A stretch of 47,774 nucleotides of DNA from an uncultured Bacteroidaceae bacterium (GTDB lineage Bacteria; Bacteroidota; Bacteroidia; Bacteroidales; Bacteroidaceae). A model generated the notes under the pieces. That model ran no database searches. It saw only the letters and a program-made list of their open reading frames with translations, and was not told where the DNA came from. Shown piece after piece: positions 15,813 to 24,419 of this stretch. Where the stretch lies: contig CALNGU010000007.1 in NCBI GenBank assembly GCA_939800445.1, positions 1-47,774 on the forward strand, read 5' to 3'. Made by a program: the position numbers and the translations under genes. Positions within the stretch are counted from its first letter, which is position 1. The number at the start of each line of letters is the position of its first letter.

Positions 15813-16955
15813 ATGTTTTTCAGGGATGTGATAGGTCAGGCCGGGGTCAAACGCTCGCTCATCGGGCAGTTTGCCGAGGGGCGCGTGCCGCACGCCCTGA
15901 TGTTCAGCGGCCCGCCGGGCTGCGGCAAGTTGCCGATGGCACTGGCCTTCGCGCAGTACCTCCTGTGCGAGCATCCCGGGGCTGACGATGCCTGCGGGCA
16001 TTGCCGCTCGTGCATGATGATGGCCAACCGCATGGAGCATCCCGACCTGCACTTCGCTTTCCCCGTCGTCAAGCGGGGCGGCGCGACGGTGCGTTGTGAC
16101 GACTACCTGCGGCAGTGGAACGACTTCGTGACGCGGCAGCCCTATTTCTCCTACCAGTCCTGGCTTGACGAGATAAAGGCAGGCAATTCGCAGGCGATGA
16201 TATACGCCAACGAGAGCGACGAAATCATACGCAAACTGTCCTTCAAGTCGGCGATGGGCGGTTGCAAGGTGCTTGTCATCTGGCTGCCCGAGAAGATGCA
16301 CGAGGCTTGCGCCAACAAACTGCTGAAGTTGATAGAAGAGCCGCAGGGCAAGACCTGCATCATCATGGTCACTGAGGACAAGCCTTCGGTGCTCGGCACT
16401 GTGAGAAGCCGTGCGCAGGACATAGTGTTCAAGGGCATAGCCTCCGATGACCTCGCCGCCGTGCTTGAGCGCAACTGTGGCTTGCAGCCCGACCAGGCTG
16501 CCAAGGTGGCCGCCTCGTCTGAAGGCAGCTTCGTCAAATGCCTCAAGACCATCGAGGTTGACAGCGACACGGGCTTCTGCTTCGATATGTTTGTACGCTT
16601 GATGCGCCTCGCCTATGCCCGCGATGTCCGCGAGATGAAGGCTTGGAGCGAGGCCATGGCCGACATCGGCAGGGAGAAGCAAAAGATGTTTTTCGACTAC
16701 GCGCAGCACATGGTGCGCGAGAACTTCGTCTACAACTTCCACATCGACAGCATCCTCGGCATGGACGACCGCGAGAGGAAGTTCGCGACGCGCTTCGCCC
16801 CGTTCATCAACGAGCGCAATGCCGTCTCGATAGTCGAGAAGATGTCAGAGGCAGCGTCAAACATCGAGGGCAACGTCAATGCCAAGATGGTGTTCTTCGA
16901 CTTCGCCCTCAAGATGATTGTCGAGATTGCCGTCAAGGGGGCAAGGCGGGGCTGA
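15813..16955 (+). CDS. holB: DNA polymerase III delta'-like clamp loader subunit
   Basis: AAA+ clamp-loader protein of 380 residues. N-terminal IGQ..VKRSLIGQFAEGRVPHALMFSGPPGCGK (in pieces: Walker A GPPGCGK at 33-39) is typical of DnaX/HolB. The residue after the Walker lysine is Leu instead of Ser or Thr, which suggests that ATP is not hydrolysed, as in E. coli delta'. A four-Cys zinc site follows (Cys52, 61, 64, 67), and the region LIEEPQGKTCIIMVTE with SRAQ (sensor/arginine-finger segment) is seen. It sits between metF and a RicT-like gene; the holB-ricT neighbourhood is known from Bacillus as well. Confidence 0.9.
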   Translation: MFFRDVIGQAGVKRSLIGQFAEGRVPHALMFSGPPGCGKLPMALAFAQYLLCEHPGADDACGHCRSCMMMANRMEHPDLHFAFPVVKRGGATVRCDDYLRQWNDFVTRQPYFSYQSWLDEIKAGNSQAMIYANESDEIIRKLSFKSAMGGCKVLVIWLPEKMHEACANKLLKLIEEPQGKTCIIMVTEDKPSVLGTVRSRAQDIVFKGIASDDLAAVLERNCGLQPDQAAKVAASSEGSFVKCLKTIEVDSDTGFCFDMFVRLMRLAYARDVREMKAWSEAMADIGREKQKMFFDYAQHMVRENFVYNFHIDSILGMDDRERKFATRFAPFINERNAVSIVEKMSEAASNIEGNVNAKMVFFDFALKMIVEIAVKGARRG

Positions 16956-17024
16956 CAAAAGTGAGATTAACCGCACTCGCCGCGAGCCTTGTGGCACGGA
17001 TGGCGGGGCGCAAAAATATTATAT

Positions 17025-18323
17025 ATGGAATTTGATGTAAAAGGATATTCCCGGCACGACTGCAAGCTGCACGTCTATGACTGGCTGGCAGACGTCCCAG
17101 GCAATGAGGAGGATTGCGACCTCGTCGAGGTGCAATTCAAGAACACCCGCAAGGGCTACTACCGCAACAGCAACGGCCTGCATCTGGAGAAAGGCGACAT
17201 AGTGGCTGTCGAGGCCACCCCGGGGCATGACATCGGCACGGTGACACTCACCGGCCGCCTCGTCCCCTTGCAGATGCGCAAGACGATGGGACGCAAGGAA
17301 CCCGAAATCAAACGCGTCTACCGCAAGGCACGGCCGGTTGACATGGAGAAATACGAGGAGGCCAAGTCGCGCGAGCATGACACCATGATCCGCTCCAGGC
17401 AGATTGCCGCCTCGCTCAACCTTGACATGAAGATAGGCGACGTCGAGTACCAAGGCGACTGCAACAAGGCCATCTTCTACTACATCGCCGATGCCCGCGT
17501 CGACTTCAGGCAGCTCATCAAGGTGTTGGCCGATGCCTTCAAAGTGCGCATCGAGATGAAGCAGATCGGGGCAAGGCAGGAGGCCGGCCGCATCGGCGGC
17601 ATAGGCCCGTGCGGACGCGAGTTGTGCTGCGCCGCGTGGATGAGCAATTTCGTCTCGGTCTCCACCTCCGCCGCCCGCCATCAGGACTTGTCGCTCAACC
17701 CGTTGAAGCTGGCAGGGCAATGCGCCAAGCTGAAGTGTTGCCTCAACTACGAGGTGGACTGCTATGTGGAGGCCGGCCGCCGCATCCCGCCCAAGGACGT
17801 GACGCTTGAGACCATCGACTCCACCTACTATTTCTTCAAGGCCGACATACTCGCGGGGCTGGTCACTTACTCCACCGACAAGACCGTTGCCGCCAACCTC
17901 GTCACCATCCCGACGCGCCGTGCGGCGGAGGTCATTGCCATGAATAAACGTGGCGCGAAGCCCGACCGCCTGGACGACGGTGACGCATCGTCCGACGACA
18001 AACCGCGCTCGTCAGACCTGCTCGAGCAGGAGAGCGTGACACGATTTGACAACAGGCGGCGCGATGCCAAGAAACGCAAGGCCAAGAAGCCCAAGAAGCA
18101 GCAACCTGCAGCCCAGGCCGCAGCTCCTGCAGCCGAGGGCAACCGCCCCCAACGCCCACGCCGCGAGGCGCAGCCGTCCCAGCAGGGCGATGCCGCCCAG
18201 CCGGCTGGCGGCGGACAGGGACAGGGCAACCGCCAGAGGCGCAACAACAACCGCCCCCGCCGCAAACCCGAGGGCGAGGCGGCAAGGCAACCGTCGGGCG
18301 ACGGGGCTGCCGCAACCGAATGA
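17025..18323 (+). CDS. PSP1-domain protein, RicT/YaaT-like
   Basis: Homologue of RicT (YaaT), a member of the complex that in Bacillus subtilis binds iron-sulfur clusters and aids RNase Y mRNA processing; the role in Bacteroidota is not established. The PSP1 domain spans about residues 30-240. Cysteines are clustered as GPCGRELCC (196, 201, 202) and GQCAKLKCC (233, 238, 239) plus Cys246, fitting cluster ligation. The C-terminal 130 residues are low-complexity, rich in Ala, Gln, Lys, Arg and Pro, and look disordered and nucleic-acid binding. ATG 17025 (MEFDVKGYSRHDCK) is chosen over an upstream TTG. It follows the delta' gene by 69 bases and precedes gldH by 9. Confidence 0.9.
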   Translation: MEFDVKGYSRHDCKLHVYDWLADVPGNEEDCDLVEVQFKNTRKGYYRNSNGLHLEKGDIVAVEATPGHDIGTVTLTGRLVPLQMRKTMGRKEPEIKRVYRKARPVDMEKYEEAKSREHDTMIRSRQIAASLNLDMKIGDVEYQGDCNKAIFYYIADARVDFRQLIKVLADAFKVRIEMKQIGARQEAGRIGGIGPCGRELCCAAWMSNFVSVSTSAARHQDLSLNPLKLAGQCAKLKCCLNYEVDCYVEAGRRIPPKDVTLETIDSTYYFFKADILAGLVTYSTDKTVAANLVTIPTRRAAEVIAMNKRGAKPDRLDDGDASSDDKPRSSDLLEQESVTRFDNRRRDAKKRKAKKPKKQQPAAQAAAPAAEGNRPQRPRREAQPSQQGDAAQPAGGGQGQGNRQRRNNNRPRRKPEGEAARQPSGDGAAATE

Positions 18324-18332
18324 CACACGCCC

Positions 18333-18836
18333 ATGGCCGCATCCATCACACGGTTGTGCAGGACGTTGGCGGTGATTGCGTTGGTGGCATTGCCGTCGGT
18401 CATCGTGTCGTGCGTCGATTCGCACACCGTGTTCCACCGCTATGTGCCGATAGCCGATGGCGGTTGGGACACGTGCTCCTACGTGCAGCTCACGTTCAGC
18501 CTCGACAGTGCCGAGCGTGAGCGCGATGCCGCCATGGCTGTCGAGATGAGGCTCAGTGCCGACTATCCCTACGCCAATCTCTGGCTGGAGGTGTCCGACA
18601 ACGCTTCCGATTCCGCCACATTCGCCGTTGACACGGTCGAGGTGCGCACCGTGGGCGATGACGGGGCGCGGCGAGGCACGTTTGCCGCAGGGCTCTACAC
18701 CCTCACGTTCCCTTGCAAGCGTTTCCCGGCACTGCGGCGTGGGGAGGTCGAGGTCAGGATACGTCACCTCATGGGCTGTTCGCCGCTTGAGGGGGTGCGC
18801 GATGTGGGCATCCACGTGACCCGTGGCGGCGGCTGA
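18333..18836 (+). CDS. gldH: GldH-like lipoprotein
   Basis: Small lipoprotein of 167 residues. The signal peptide ends with a Cys at position 27 in VIVSC, a less strict lipobox. The mature part begins VDSHTVFHRY and has the GldH pattern (W-x2-C/D, LTF-x-L-D near 52-57, and LYTLTF near 130). GldH is needed for gliding in Flavobacterium; in non-gliding Bacteroidales the gene is kept and its role is unknown. Only 9 bases separate it from the RicT-like gene, so it belongs to the metF-holB operon. Confidence 0.85.
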   Translation: MAASITRLCRTLAVIALVALPSVIVSCVDSHTVFHRYVPIADGGWDTCSYVQLTFSLDSAERERDAAMAVEMRLSADYPYANLWLEVSDNASDSATFAVDTVEVRTVGDDGARRGTFAAGLYTLTFPCKRFPALRRGEVEVRIRHLMGCSPLEGVRDVGIHVTRGGG

Positions 18837-18880
18837 CGCAGGCGGGTGCGGGCGGGGCAGCACCTTTCGTTTATTATCCA

Positions 18881-18888
18881 TATATTTG
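18881..18888 (+). promoter_or_regulatory. -7 box for the glutaminyl cyclase gene
   Basis: TATATTTG, exact match, 29 bases before the start codon; no good -33 box. Confidence 0.45.
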
Positions 18889-18917
18889 CCCCTGACATTA
18901 CAAGCAAAGCTACGTAT

Positions 18918-19907
18918 ATGAAATACATCATCATCCCGCTGCTGATTGCAATGGTTGCCATGCTGTCATGCGGCAATGCCAAGTCCGGGCGACAACAGGA
19001 CGACAAGGCGCAAGGGCAGGAGGCCAGCGTCCCGGCATTCGATGCCGACAGTGCCTATGCCCATGTCAAGGCGCAGGTGGACTTCGGCCCGCGCGTCCCG
19101 GGGAGCAAAGGGCATAGTGCCTGCGCCGAATGGCTCATCGCCAAACTCACGTCCTACGGGGCGGAGATGCACGTTCAGAGGGTGGAACTCTACCGTTATG
19201 ACGGCGTGGCACTCCCGGCCGTCAACATCATCGCCAGTTTTGACCCGTCCAACGCCAAGCGTGTCATGCTGTGCGCCCATTGGGACACACGCCCCTGGGC
19301 GGACAATGACGATGACGAGGGCAACTTCCACACGCCCATCCTCGGTGCCAACGACGGCGCGTCGGGCGTGGGTGTCCTGCTCGAGATCGCCCGCCTCGTC
19401 TCCACGCAGCACCCGGCTGTCGGGGTGGACATAATGCTCTTTGATGCCGAGGACAGCGGCACTCCGCGGTTCGACCAGGCCAACTACGACGACAACTCGT
19501 GGTGTCTCGGTTCGCGCTACTGGGCGTTCAATCCCCACAAGGCGGGCTACACGGCACGCTACGGCCTGTTGCTCGACATGGTGGGGGCGGCCGACGCGGT
19601 GTTCTTCCGCGAAGGTTTCTCCCATGACTACGCGAGTCCCATCATCGACAAGGTGTGGGGCAAGGCGGCAGACATGGGCTATTCGCATCTTTTCGTCAAC
19701 GATTTCGGCGGCTACATCAATGACGACCACGTGCCGGTCAACGAGATTGCCCGCATCCCGTGCGTGGACATCATCCACAACGACCCGACATCGACGGGCT
19801 TCGGCACGTTCTGGCACACGGTGGGCGACGACATGAGTGTCATCGACAAGCAGATGCTCGGCATCGTGGGTGCGGTGGTGACGAATGTCATATACAATGA
19901 AAAGTGA
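18918..19907 (+). CDS. Glutaminyl cyclase-like M28 lipoprotein
   Basis: Zinc enzyme of the M28 fold, most similar to bacterial type I glutaminyl-peptide cyclotransferases, which convert N-terminal Gln of exported proteins to pyroglutamate. 329 residues; the signal peptide ends at Cys18 in MLSCGN (lipoprotein), so it acts in the periplasm. Key motifs: CAHWDTRPWAD (His121, Asp123), GANDGASGVG (Asp146, zinc) and FDAEDSG (Glu178/Asp179), with a late His in FWHTVGDDMS. The strict AHWDTRPWAD version is typical of the cyclase rather than an aminopeptidase. ATG 18918 is fixed by the signal peptide and promoter. sufE follows after 29 bases. Confidence 0.9.
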   Translation: MKYIIIPLLIAMVAMLSCGNAKSGRQQDDKAQGQEASVPAFDADSAYAHVKAQVDFGPRVPGSKGHSACAEWLIAKLTSYGAEMHVQRVELYRYDGVALPAVNIIASFDPSNAKRVMLCAHWDTRPWADNDDDEGNFHTPILGANDGASGVGVLLEIARLVSTQHPAVGVDIMLFDAEDSGTPRFDQANYDDNSWCLGSRYWAFNPHKAGYTARYGLLLDMVGAADAVFFREGFSHDYASPIIDKVWGKAADMGYSHLFVNDFGGYINDDHVPVNEIARIPCVDIIHNDPTSTGFGTFWHTVGDDMSVIDKQMLGIVGAVVTNVIYNEK

Positions 19908-19936
19908 TGCGGCATACGACCCAAAACTGAAAAACA

Positions 19937-20368
19937 ATGCACGACATGACAATAAACGAAGCACAAGACGACATCATCGCCGAGTTTGGCGAGGTGGACG
20001 ACTGGATGGACCGTTACCAGATGCTCATCGACCTCGGCAGCGAGCAGCAGCCGTTGGATGAGCGGCACAAGACCGATGACAACCTGATTGACGGCTGCCA
20101 GAGCCGCGTCTGGCTCCATGCCGAGATGCGTGAAGGCAAGCTGCACTTTGATGCCGAGAGCGACGCGCTCATCGTCAAGGGCATCGTCGCCCTGCTCGTC
20201 CGCGTGCTGTCAGACCACACGCCAGACGAGATACTCGGCAGCGACCTCTACTTCATCGACCGTATCGGGTTGAAGGAGCACCTTTCGCCCACCCGCAGCA
20301 ACGGTCTCCTGGCGATGGTCAAGCAGATGCGCCTCTACGCGATGGCGTTCAAGACCAAGGGCGAGTGA
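19937..20368 (+). CDS. sufE: SufE-type cysteine desulfuration protein
   Basis: SufE accepts sulfur from the SufS cysteine desulfurase for Fe-S cluster assembly in the cytosol. 143 residues, standard length. The active Cys54 is in DGCQSRVWL, the family signature; the preceding acidic region (DERHKTDDNLI) and the C-terminal helix are also typical. MHDMTINEAQ is used as start; MTINEAQ at 19946 is equally possible. No other suf gene is in the window. It ends 39 bases from a convergent gene, with no obvious terminator between. Confidence 0.95.
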   Translation: MHDMTINEAQDDIIAEFGEVDDWMDRYQMLIDLGSEQQPLDERHKTDDNLIDGCQSRVWLHAEMREGKLHFDAESDALIVKGIVALLVRVLSDHTPDEILGSDLYFIDRIGLKEHLSPTRSNGLLAMVKQMRLYAMAFKTKGE

Positions 20369-20407
20369 GCGGCCTGCGCAGGCGGATGCCCCGGCCTGTC
20401 GCGGTGC

Positions 20408-20986
20408 TCATGCGTTCTCCACGTCCTCTACGGTGACGAGGGCATCCCTTTGCAGATAGTGGATTGCTTTCAGCGCATAGCGGTGGGCTTCATCGCTCGA
20501 CCCGGCGACGGCATCGGCCACTACGCGTATGTGGTAGTCGTGCTGGTGTGCATCGACGGCCGTGTAGTGGATGCAGACATCGGTCAGCCCGCCTATCATG
20601 TAGAGCGTGTCCACCCTAAGGCCTTTGAGCAGGATCTCCAGATCCGTGCCGAAGAACGCGCTGTAACGTCGCTTGCTGATAAGGTATTCGCCCTTTACCG
20701 GGTAGGTCAGCCTGGCGTAGTCGGAATAAGGGTTGCTCTCCATGCAGTGCACTCCCTCCGAGCCGTCCAGTTCGCGCCCGAAATCCACCATGTCCGCCCG
20801 GTGCTGTTCCTTGATTTGAATGACGGGAAGACCTTTCCTCCTGAAAACGTCCAGGACGCGCTTGCCGTTCAGGATGCATTCCCACCGGCTGTCCTTTGCC
20901 GCTTCGGCGATGTCCTCGGGCATATCCATGAAATCCTCCTGCTGGATGTCGATCACGAGCAGGGCGCAGTTTTTTCCTATTTCCAT
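20408..20986 (-). CDS. Isochorismatase-like cysteine hydrolase
   Basis: Cysteine hydrolase of the isochorismatase superfamily, 192 residues, cytosolic. The catalytic triad is visible: Asp13 in VIDIQ, Lys105 in ISKRRYSAF, and Cys138 in GLTDVCIHYTA, with the usual cis-peptide segment before it. Such enzymes hydrolyse amides or imides (nicotinamide, biuret, ureidoacrylate) or isochorismate; the pocket gives no certain substrate. It is 19 bases downstream of an SMR exporter of the SugE/Gdx kind on the same strand, so a link to a small nitrogen compound is possible but unproven. Confidence 0.85.
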   Translation of the reverse strand: MEIGKNCALLVIDIQQEDFMDMPEDIAEAAKDSRWECILNGKRVLDVFRRKGLPVIQIKEQHRADMVDFGRELDGSEGVHCMESNPYSDYARLTYPVKGEYLISKRRYSAFFGTDLEILLKGLRVDTLYMIGGLTDVCIHYTAVDAHQHDYHIRVVADAVAGSSDEAHRYALKAIHYLQRDALVTVEDVENA

Positions 20987-21005
20987 ATTGTTAGACTGTT
21001 AAGTT

Positions 21006-21332
21006 TCAGTGTGACACGAGCTTCAGCCCGATGATTGAGGCAATCAGCGTGGTGATGAAGAACAGGCGCAGGAACGATACCGGCTCGTGGAAGAACACGA
21101 TGCCCATCACCACCGTACCCACCGCGCCGATGCCCGTCCACACGGGATAGGCAGTGCCGATGGGCAGCGTCTGCACCGCCTTGGCAAGCAAGATCATGCT
21201 CAACGTGAGGCAGGCGAGAAACCCTGCGCCCCAGAGATACCACTCGGTGCCTGACGTTTCCTTCATCTTCCCCAAACAAAAAGCGAAGCCGGATTCAAAA
21301 AATCCGGCAACAATCAGAATTATCCAGTTCAT
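21006..21332 (-). CDS. SMR family transporter, SugE/Gdx-like
   Basis: Four-helix small multidrug resistance protein of 108 residues working as an inner-membrane dimer. Glu13 in AGFFESGF is the conserved proton/substrate Glu of helix 1. LPIGTAYPVWTGIGAVG in helix 3 and FFHEPVSFLR before helix 4 are characteristic of the SugE/Gdx subgroup, which exports guanidinium or quaternary amines. The Trp of helix 1 found in classical Gdx is not present. No guanidine riboswitch was recognised in the short leader. ATG 21332 is chosen from family length; the frame is open further upstream. Confidence 0.9.
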   Translation of the reverse strand: MNWIILIVAGFFESGFAFCLGKMKETSGTEWYLWGAGFLACLTLSMILLAKAVQTLPIGTAYPVWTGIGAVGTVVMGIVFFHEPVSFLRLFFITTLIASIIGLKLVSH

Positions 21333-21370
21333 ACGGCTTTCTTTTCCTTCTATAATATATGTAGGTGCGG

Positions 21371-21378
21371 CAAAGGTA
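21371..21378 (-). promoter_or_regulatory. -7 box for the SMR-hydrolase operon
   Basis: TACCTTTG on the minus strand, exact match, 38 bases before the SMR start. The -33 position is poor. Confidence 0.45.
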
Positions 21379-21556
21379 GGCTTTTCCCGCACATCCACTT
21401 ATGCTTTTGGCAATAAAGTCGTGTGCCGCCTCTCCGGATTTTTTGTACTTTCGCGTCAGGCAGCAACCGTTTGGCAGCAAAGGATATGCCTCGTTGCCGG
21501 ACTTGGGTTGCCATATAAATAATAGCAGGTAGGAAACGATAAAAAACGTAAGCCAA

Positions 21557-22084
21557 ATGTTGAATAACGAAGTGCTCGAAGCATTGGAGACGCGGCGGAG
21601 CATCCGCGCCTATAAACCGACTCAAATCACCGAAGACGAGTTGCAGGCCGTCCTGCGTGCGGGGACATTCGCCCCGACTGCGCATGGGCAGCAGTCGCCG
21701 TTCATCGTCGCCGTGCAGAATGCCGCCATGTGCGACCAGCTGCGCCGCATGAACGCCGAGGTGATGGGGGTGACGACCGACCCCTACTACGGTGCGCCGA
21801 CCATCGTCCTCGTGTTTGTCCCCGAGGACAACCGCAATGGTGTGCAAGACGGGTCGTGCGTGCTGCAAAACATGATGCTGGCCGCCCATTCCGTCGGACT
21901 GGGATCGTGCTGGATCAACCGCGAGGCCGAGATGTTTGCAACCGATGAGGGCAAGGGGCTGATGAAGCGCATGGGGCTGCCCGATGGTTTGCGCGGTGTC
22001 GGTGCGCTGGCTCTCGGCTATGCTGAGACTGTACCGTCCGCGCCCAAGCCGCGCAAGGAGGACTATGCACGCATCATCCGTTGA
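21557..22084 (+). CDS. Nitroreductase family protein
   Basis: FMN-dependent nitroreductase-fold protein of 175 residues, cytosolic, probably a dimer. The N-terminal RRSIRAY motif (about 13-19) binds the FMN phosphate; APTAHGQQSPF and the SVGLGSCWI segment also belong to the cofactor site, and the C-terminal LALGYAE is typical. Natural substrates (nitro compounds, quinones or flavins) cannot be told. It is divergent from the SMR operon. The leader has only a partial -7 box (TACTTTCG at 21446). Confidence 0.9.
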   Translation: MLNNEVLEALETRRSIRAYKPTQITEDELQAVLRAGTFAPTAHGQQSPFIVAVQNAAMCDQLRRMNAEVMGVTTDPYYGAPTIVLVFVPEDNRNGVQDGSCVLQNMMLAAHSVGLGSCWINREAEMFATDEGKGLMKRMGLPDGLRGVGALALGYAETVPSAPKPRKEDYARIIR

Positions 22085-22111
22085 CGGCTGAACGTGCTGT
22101 GACAGCATGGA

Positions 22112-22154
22112 CATCCCCCTCGGCCGCACGATGCAGGTGCGGTGGAGGGGGATG
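22112..22154 (+). terminator. Hairpin between convergent genes
   Basis: CATCCCCCTC ... CCGCAC (22112-22129) pairs with GTGCGG ... GAGGGGGATG (22137-22154), with a small bulge. The tail is CTTGTCTC on plus and not T-rich on minus. It ends the nitroreductase and probably also blocks the convergent acyltransferase transcript. Confidence 0.6.
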
Positions 22155-22160
22155 CTTGTC

Positions 22161-23096
22161 TCATTGGGCGGTGCGGCCGTCCCGTTTCTTGGCGTGGTGC
22201 AGGACGTATTCCTTGTAGGTCCTCTTCCAGCGGTTGTGCGTCCACAGCCAGAACTCGGGTGCTGCCTCGATGGACTGTTGGAGCAGCTGCGCGTACCGCT
22301 CCGTCAGCTCGTGCCCCGTGAAATCCTTGGGACGGTCGGTCATCTTGACGAAACGGGCGCGGTAGTATCCCCTCCTGACCCGCTTGACATCGATGTAGAA
22401 GACTGCCGCATCGGCCAGCTTGGCCAGGCTCTCCGCCCCGGTGAAAAAGGCGGTCTTGTGGTTGAGGAAGTCTGTCCACATATTGATGTTCTCCCATTTG
22501 GGCGCCTGGTCCGAGATGAAGCCGATGACAAACTTCTTGTTCTCGGCGCGGCATCTGGCCAGCACGCGCAGGGCTGAGTGCATCTCAATGTTTTCCGACT
22601 CAAACCGGTGGCGCATCCGCAGGAACAGCGCGTCCATCGTGGCGTTTGCAAGGCGGTGGTAGATGTGTCCCCGCACGTGGTCGTCGGCCTTGGTGATGTA
22701 GAGCGGGAGCGACGACACCCACTCCCAGTTGCAGTAGTGCCCCATGAACAGTATGGAGCTCTTGCCCTCGGCAAGGTAACGATTGGCCTCCTCCGCCCCC
22801 TCGAAGACCATGCGCCGCCGTATCTCGCGCTCGCTGATGCTGAAGTATTTTATCGTCTCCACCAGGTAGTCGCAGAAGTAGCGGTAGAACTTCCTCTCGA
22901 TTTCCCTCAGCTCGTCGCGGCTCTTGTCTGGGAATGATTCCTCAAGGTTCTTGCGCACCACGCGGCGGCGGTAGCCGAAAATCTTGTAGACGGGGACATA
23001 CAGCAGGTCGGACACCAGGTAGAGCAGCCGCAGGGGCAGCAGCGAAAACACGTACCACAGTGGGAAGATGACGTAGTAGCTTGCCTTTCTTTTCAT
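22161..23096 (-). CDS. LpxL/HtrB-type lysophospholipid acyltransferase
   Basis: Inner-membrane acyltransferase of 311 residues that adds a secondary acyl chain to lipid A. A hydrophobic helix (about 10-38) anchors the N-terminus. The catalytic HX4E motif is His120-YCNW-Glu125 in MGHYCNWEW, and later segments FISDQAPK and FFTGAE are as in LpxL/LpxM proteins of the Bacteroidota. The start MKRKASYYVIF (ATG at 23096) is chosen because the segment before it is not conserved-looking and lacks a membrane helix. Confidence 0.92.
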   Translation of the reverse strand: MKRKASYYVIFPLWYVFSLLPLRLLYLVSDLLYVPVYKIFGYRRRVVRKNLEESFPDKSRDELREIERKFYRYFCDYLVETIKYFSISEREIRRRMVFEGAEEANRYLAEGKSSILFMGHYCNWEWVSSLPLYITKADDHVRGHIYHRLANATMDALFLRMRHRFESENIEMHSALRVLARCRAENKKFVIGFISDQAPKWENINMWTDFLNHKTAFFTGAESLAKLADAAVFYIDVKRVRRGYYRARFVKMTDRPKDFTGHELTERYAQLLQQSIEAAPEFWLWTHNRWKRTYKEYVLHHAKKRDGRTAQ

Positions 23097-23277
23097 CGTT
23101 CGGTGAGTTTTGCACGCCTCCACGGCGCGTGCGTGCGGCGGCATGGCGTGTTTGATGGGCAAATGTGCGAAGAATTAAGGAAAAAAGTACGTTATTTGCA
23201 GCAAATTAAATCCATCATTGCCGCATCATGGCCTTTTGCCGGTGCTGCGGCATTGCTTGAAACACGGTTTCACGGTC

Positions 23278-24405
23278 ATGGTCATAGGCTTCGACGCCAA
23301 ACGTGCGGCGCAGAACGGGACGGGGCTGGGCAACTACAGCCGTTTCGTCATCGGTGCGATGTTCAACCATCGTCCCGGCGACGACTATTGCCTCTATGTC
23401 CCCTCGCCGCGCCGCAACCGCTACCTCACGACCTTGCCGTCGAATGCGCGGATTGTCTCCCCGTCGGGCATCTGGCGCAGGCTGCCCTCGCTGTGGAGGT
23501 CGGCGGCGATGTCGGCCGACATCATGCGCGACGGCGTGGAGCTGTTCCACGGCTTGAGCAACGAGCTGCCGCTGGACATCCTCAAGGCACGCGGGACGAG
23601 GAGCATCGTGACGGTGCATGACCTGATATTCCTGCGCCACCCATCCTACTACAAACCCATCGACCGCCGCATCTACGACTTCAAGTTCCGCCGTGCTTGC
23701 GTCAACGCCGACAGGGTCATCGCCGTGAGCGAATGCACCAAGCGCGACATAATGTCGTGCTACGGCATCGACGGCGGCAAGATTGACGTGGTCTATCAAG
23801 GCTGCGACAAGGCTTTCTCGCAGGTCCTCCCCGATGCCGTCAAGGCGGATGTGGCACGCCGCTATGCTTTGCCGCCGCGCTTCGTGCTGTATGTCGGGAG
23901 CATCGAGGAGCGCAAAAACCTGCTGCTGCTCGCCCAGGCGATGCGTTTTGCGCGTCATCCTTTCCGCGTCGTGGCGGTGGGCAGGCGCACGCCCTATGCC
24001 GACAAGGTCTCGGCGTGGCTTGAGCGCAACGGGCTGGCCGACCGCGTGACGATGCTGCACTCGGTGTCTTTTGCCGACCTGCCTGCCATCTACCAGCTGG
24101 CCGATGTCTTTGTCTATCCCTCGCGCTACGAGGGGTTCGGCATCCCGCTCCTTGAGGCGTTGTGCAGCGGAGTGCCTGCCATCGGCGCGACAGGCTCTTG
24201 CCTTGAGGAGGCGGGGGGAAGCGGCTCGGTCTATGTCAACCCCGACGACCCCAAGGAACTGGCCTGGCAACTCGACCGCCTGCTTGACGACGACGAGGCG
24301 AGGCACGCTATGGTAGCCATGGGCAAGTCGCACGCCGCCCGATTCACCGAGGAGAGGCTCATTGCCGACCTCCTCAGGACTTATGACAAAGTAATCAATA
24401 CCTAA
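23278..24405 (+). CDS. GT4 family glycosyltransferase
   Basis: GT-B fold glycosyltransferase of 375 residues, retaining, of the mannosyl/glucosyl transferase group. N-terminal Rossmann half begins MVIGFDAKRA with the GLGNYSR loop (substrate binding); the middle has VTVHDLIF; the C-terminal half shows YVGSIEERKN and the donor-binding stretch PSRYEGFGIPLLEAL with the EX7E motif. ATG 23278 gives the usual start; a TTG far upstream does not. The following gene starts 14 bases later, so they probably share a transcript for an envelope glycan. Confidence 0.9.
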   Translation: MVIGFDAKRAAQNGTGLGNYSRFVIGAMFNHRPGDDYCLYVPSPRRNRYLTTLPSNARIVSPSGIWRRLPSLWRSAAMSADIMRDGVELFHGLSNELPLDILKARGTRSIVTVHDLIFLRHPSYYKPIDRRIYDFKFRRACVNADRVIAVSECTKRDIMSCYGIDGGKIDVVYQGCDKAFSQVLPDAVKADVARRYALPPRFVLYVGSIEERKNLLLLAQAMRFARHPFRVVAVGRRTPYADKVSAWLERNGLADRVTMLHSVSFADLPAIYQLADVFVYPSRYEGFGIPLLEALCSGVPAIGATGSCLEEAGGSGSVYVNPDDPKELAWQLDRLLDDDEARHAMVAMGKSHAARFTEERLIADLLRTYDKVINT

Positions 24406-24419
24406 ACAACATCATTGCC

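Noticed and set aside
15909-15932. Pseudogene call for the delta' subunit because Walker A is followed by Leu
   Set aside because: Delta' subunits often lack ATPase activity; the frame is intact with zinc site and normal length.
21333-21556. Guanidine riboswitch ahead of the SMR gene
   Set aside because: The -7 box leaves a leader of only about 30 bases, and no ACGR-type paired loops were found.
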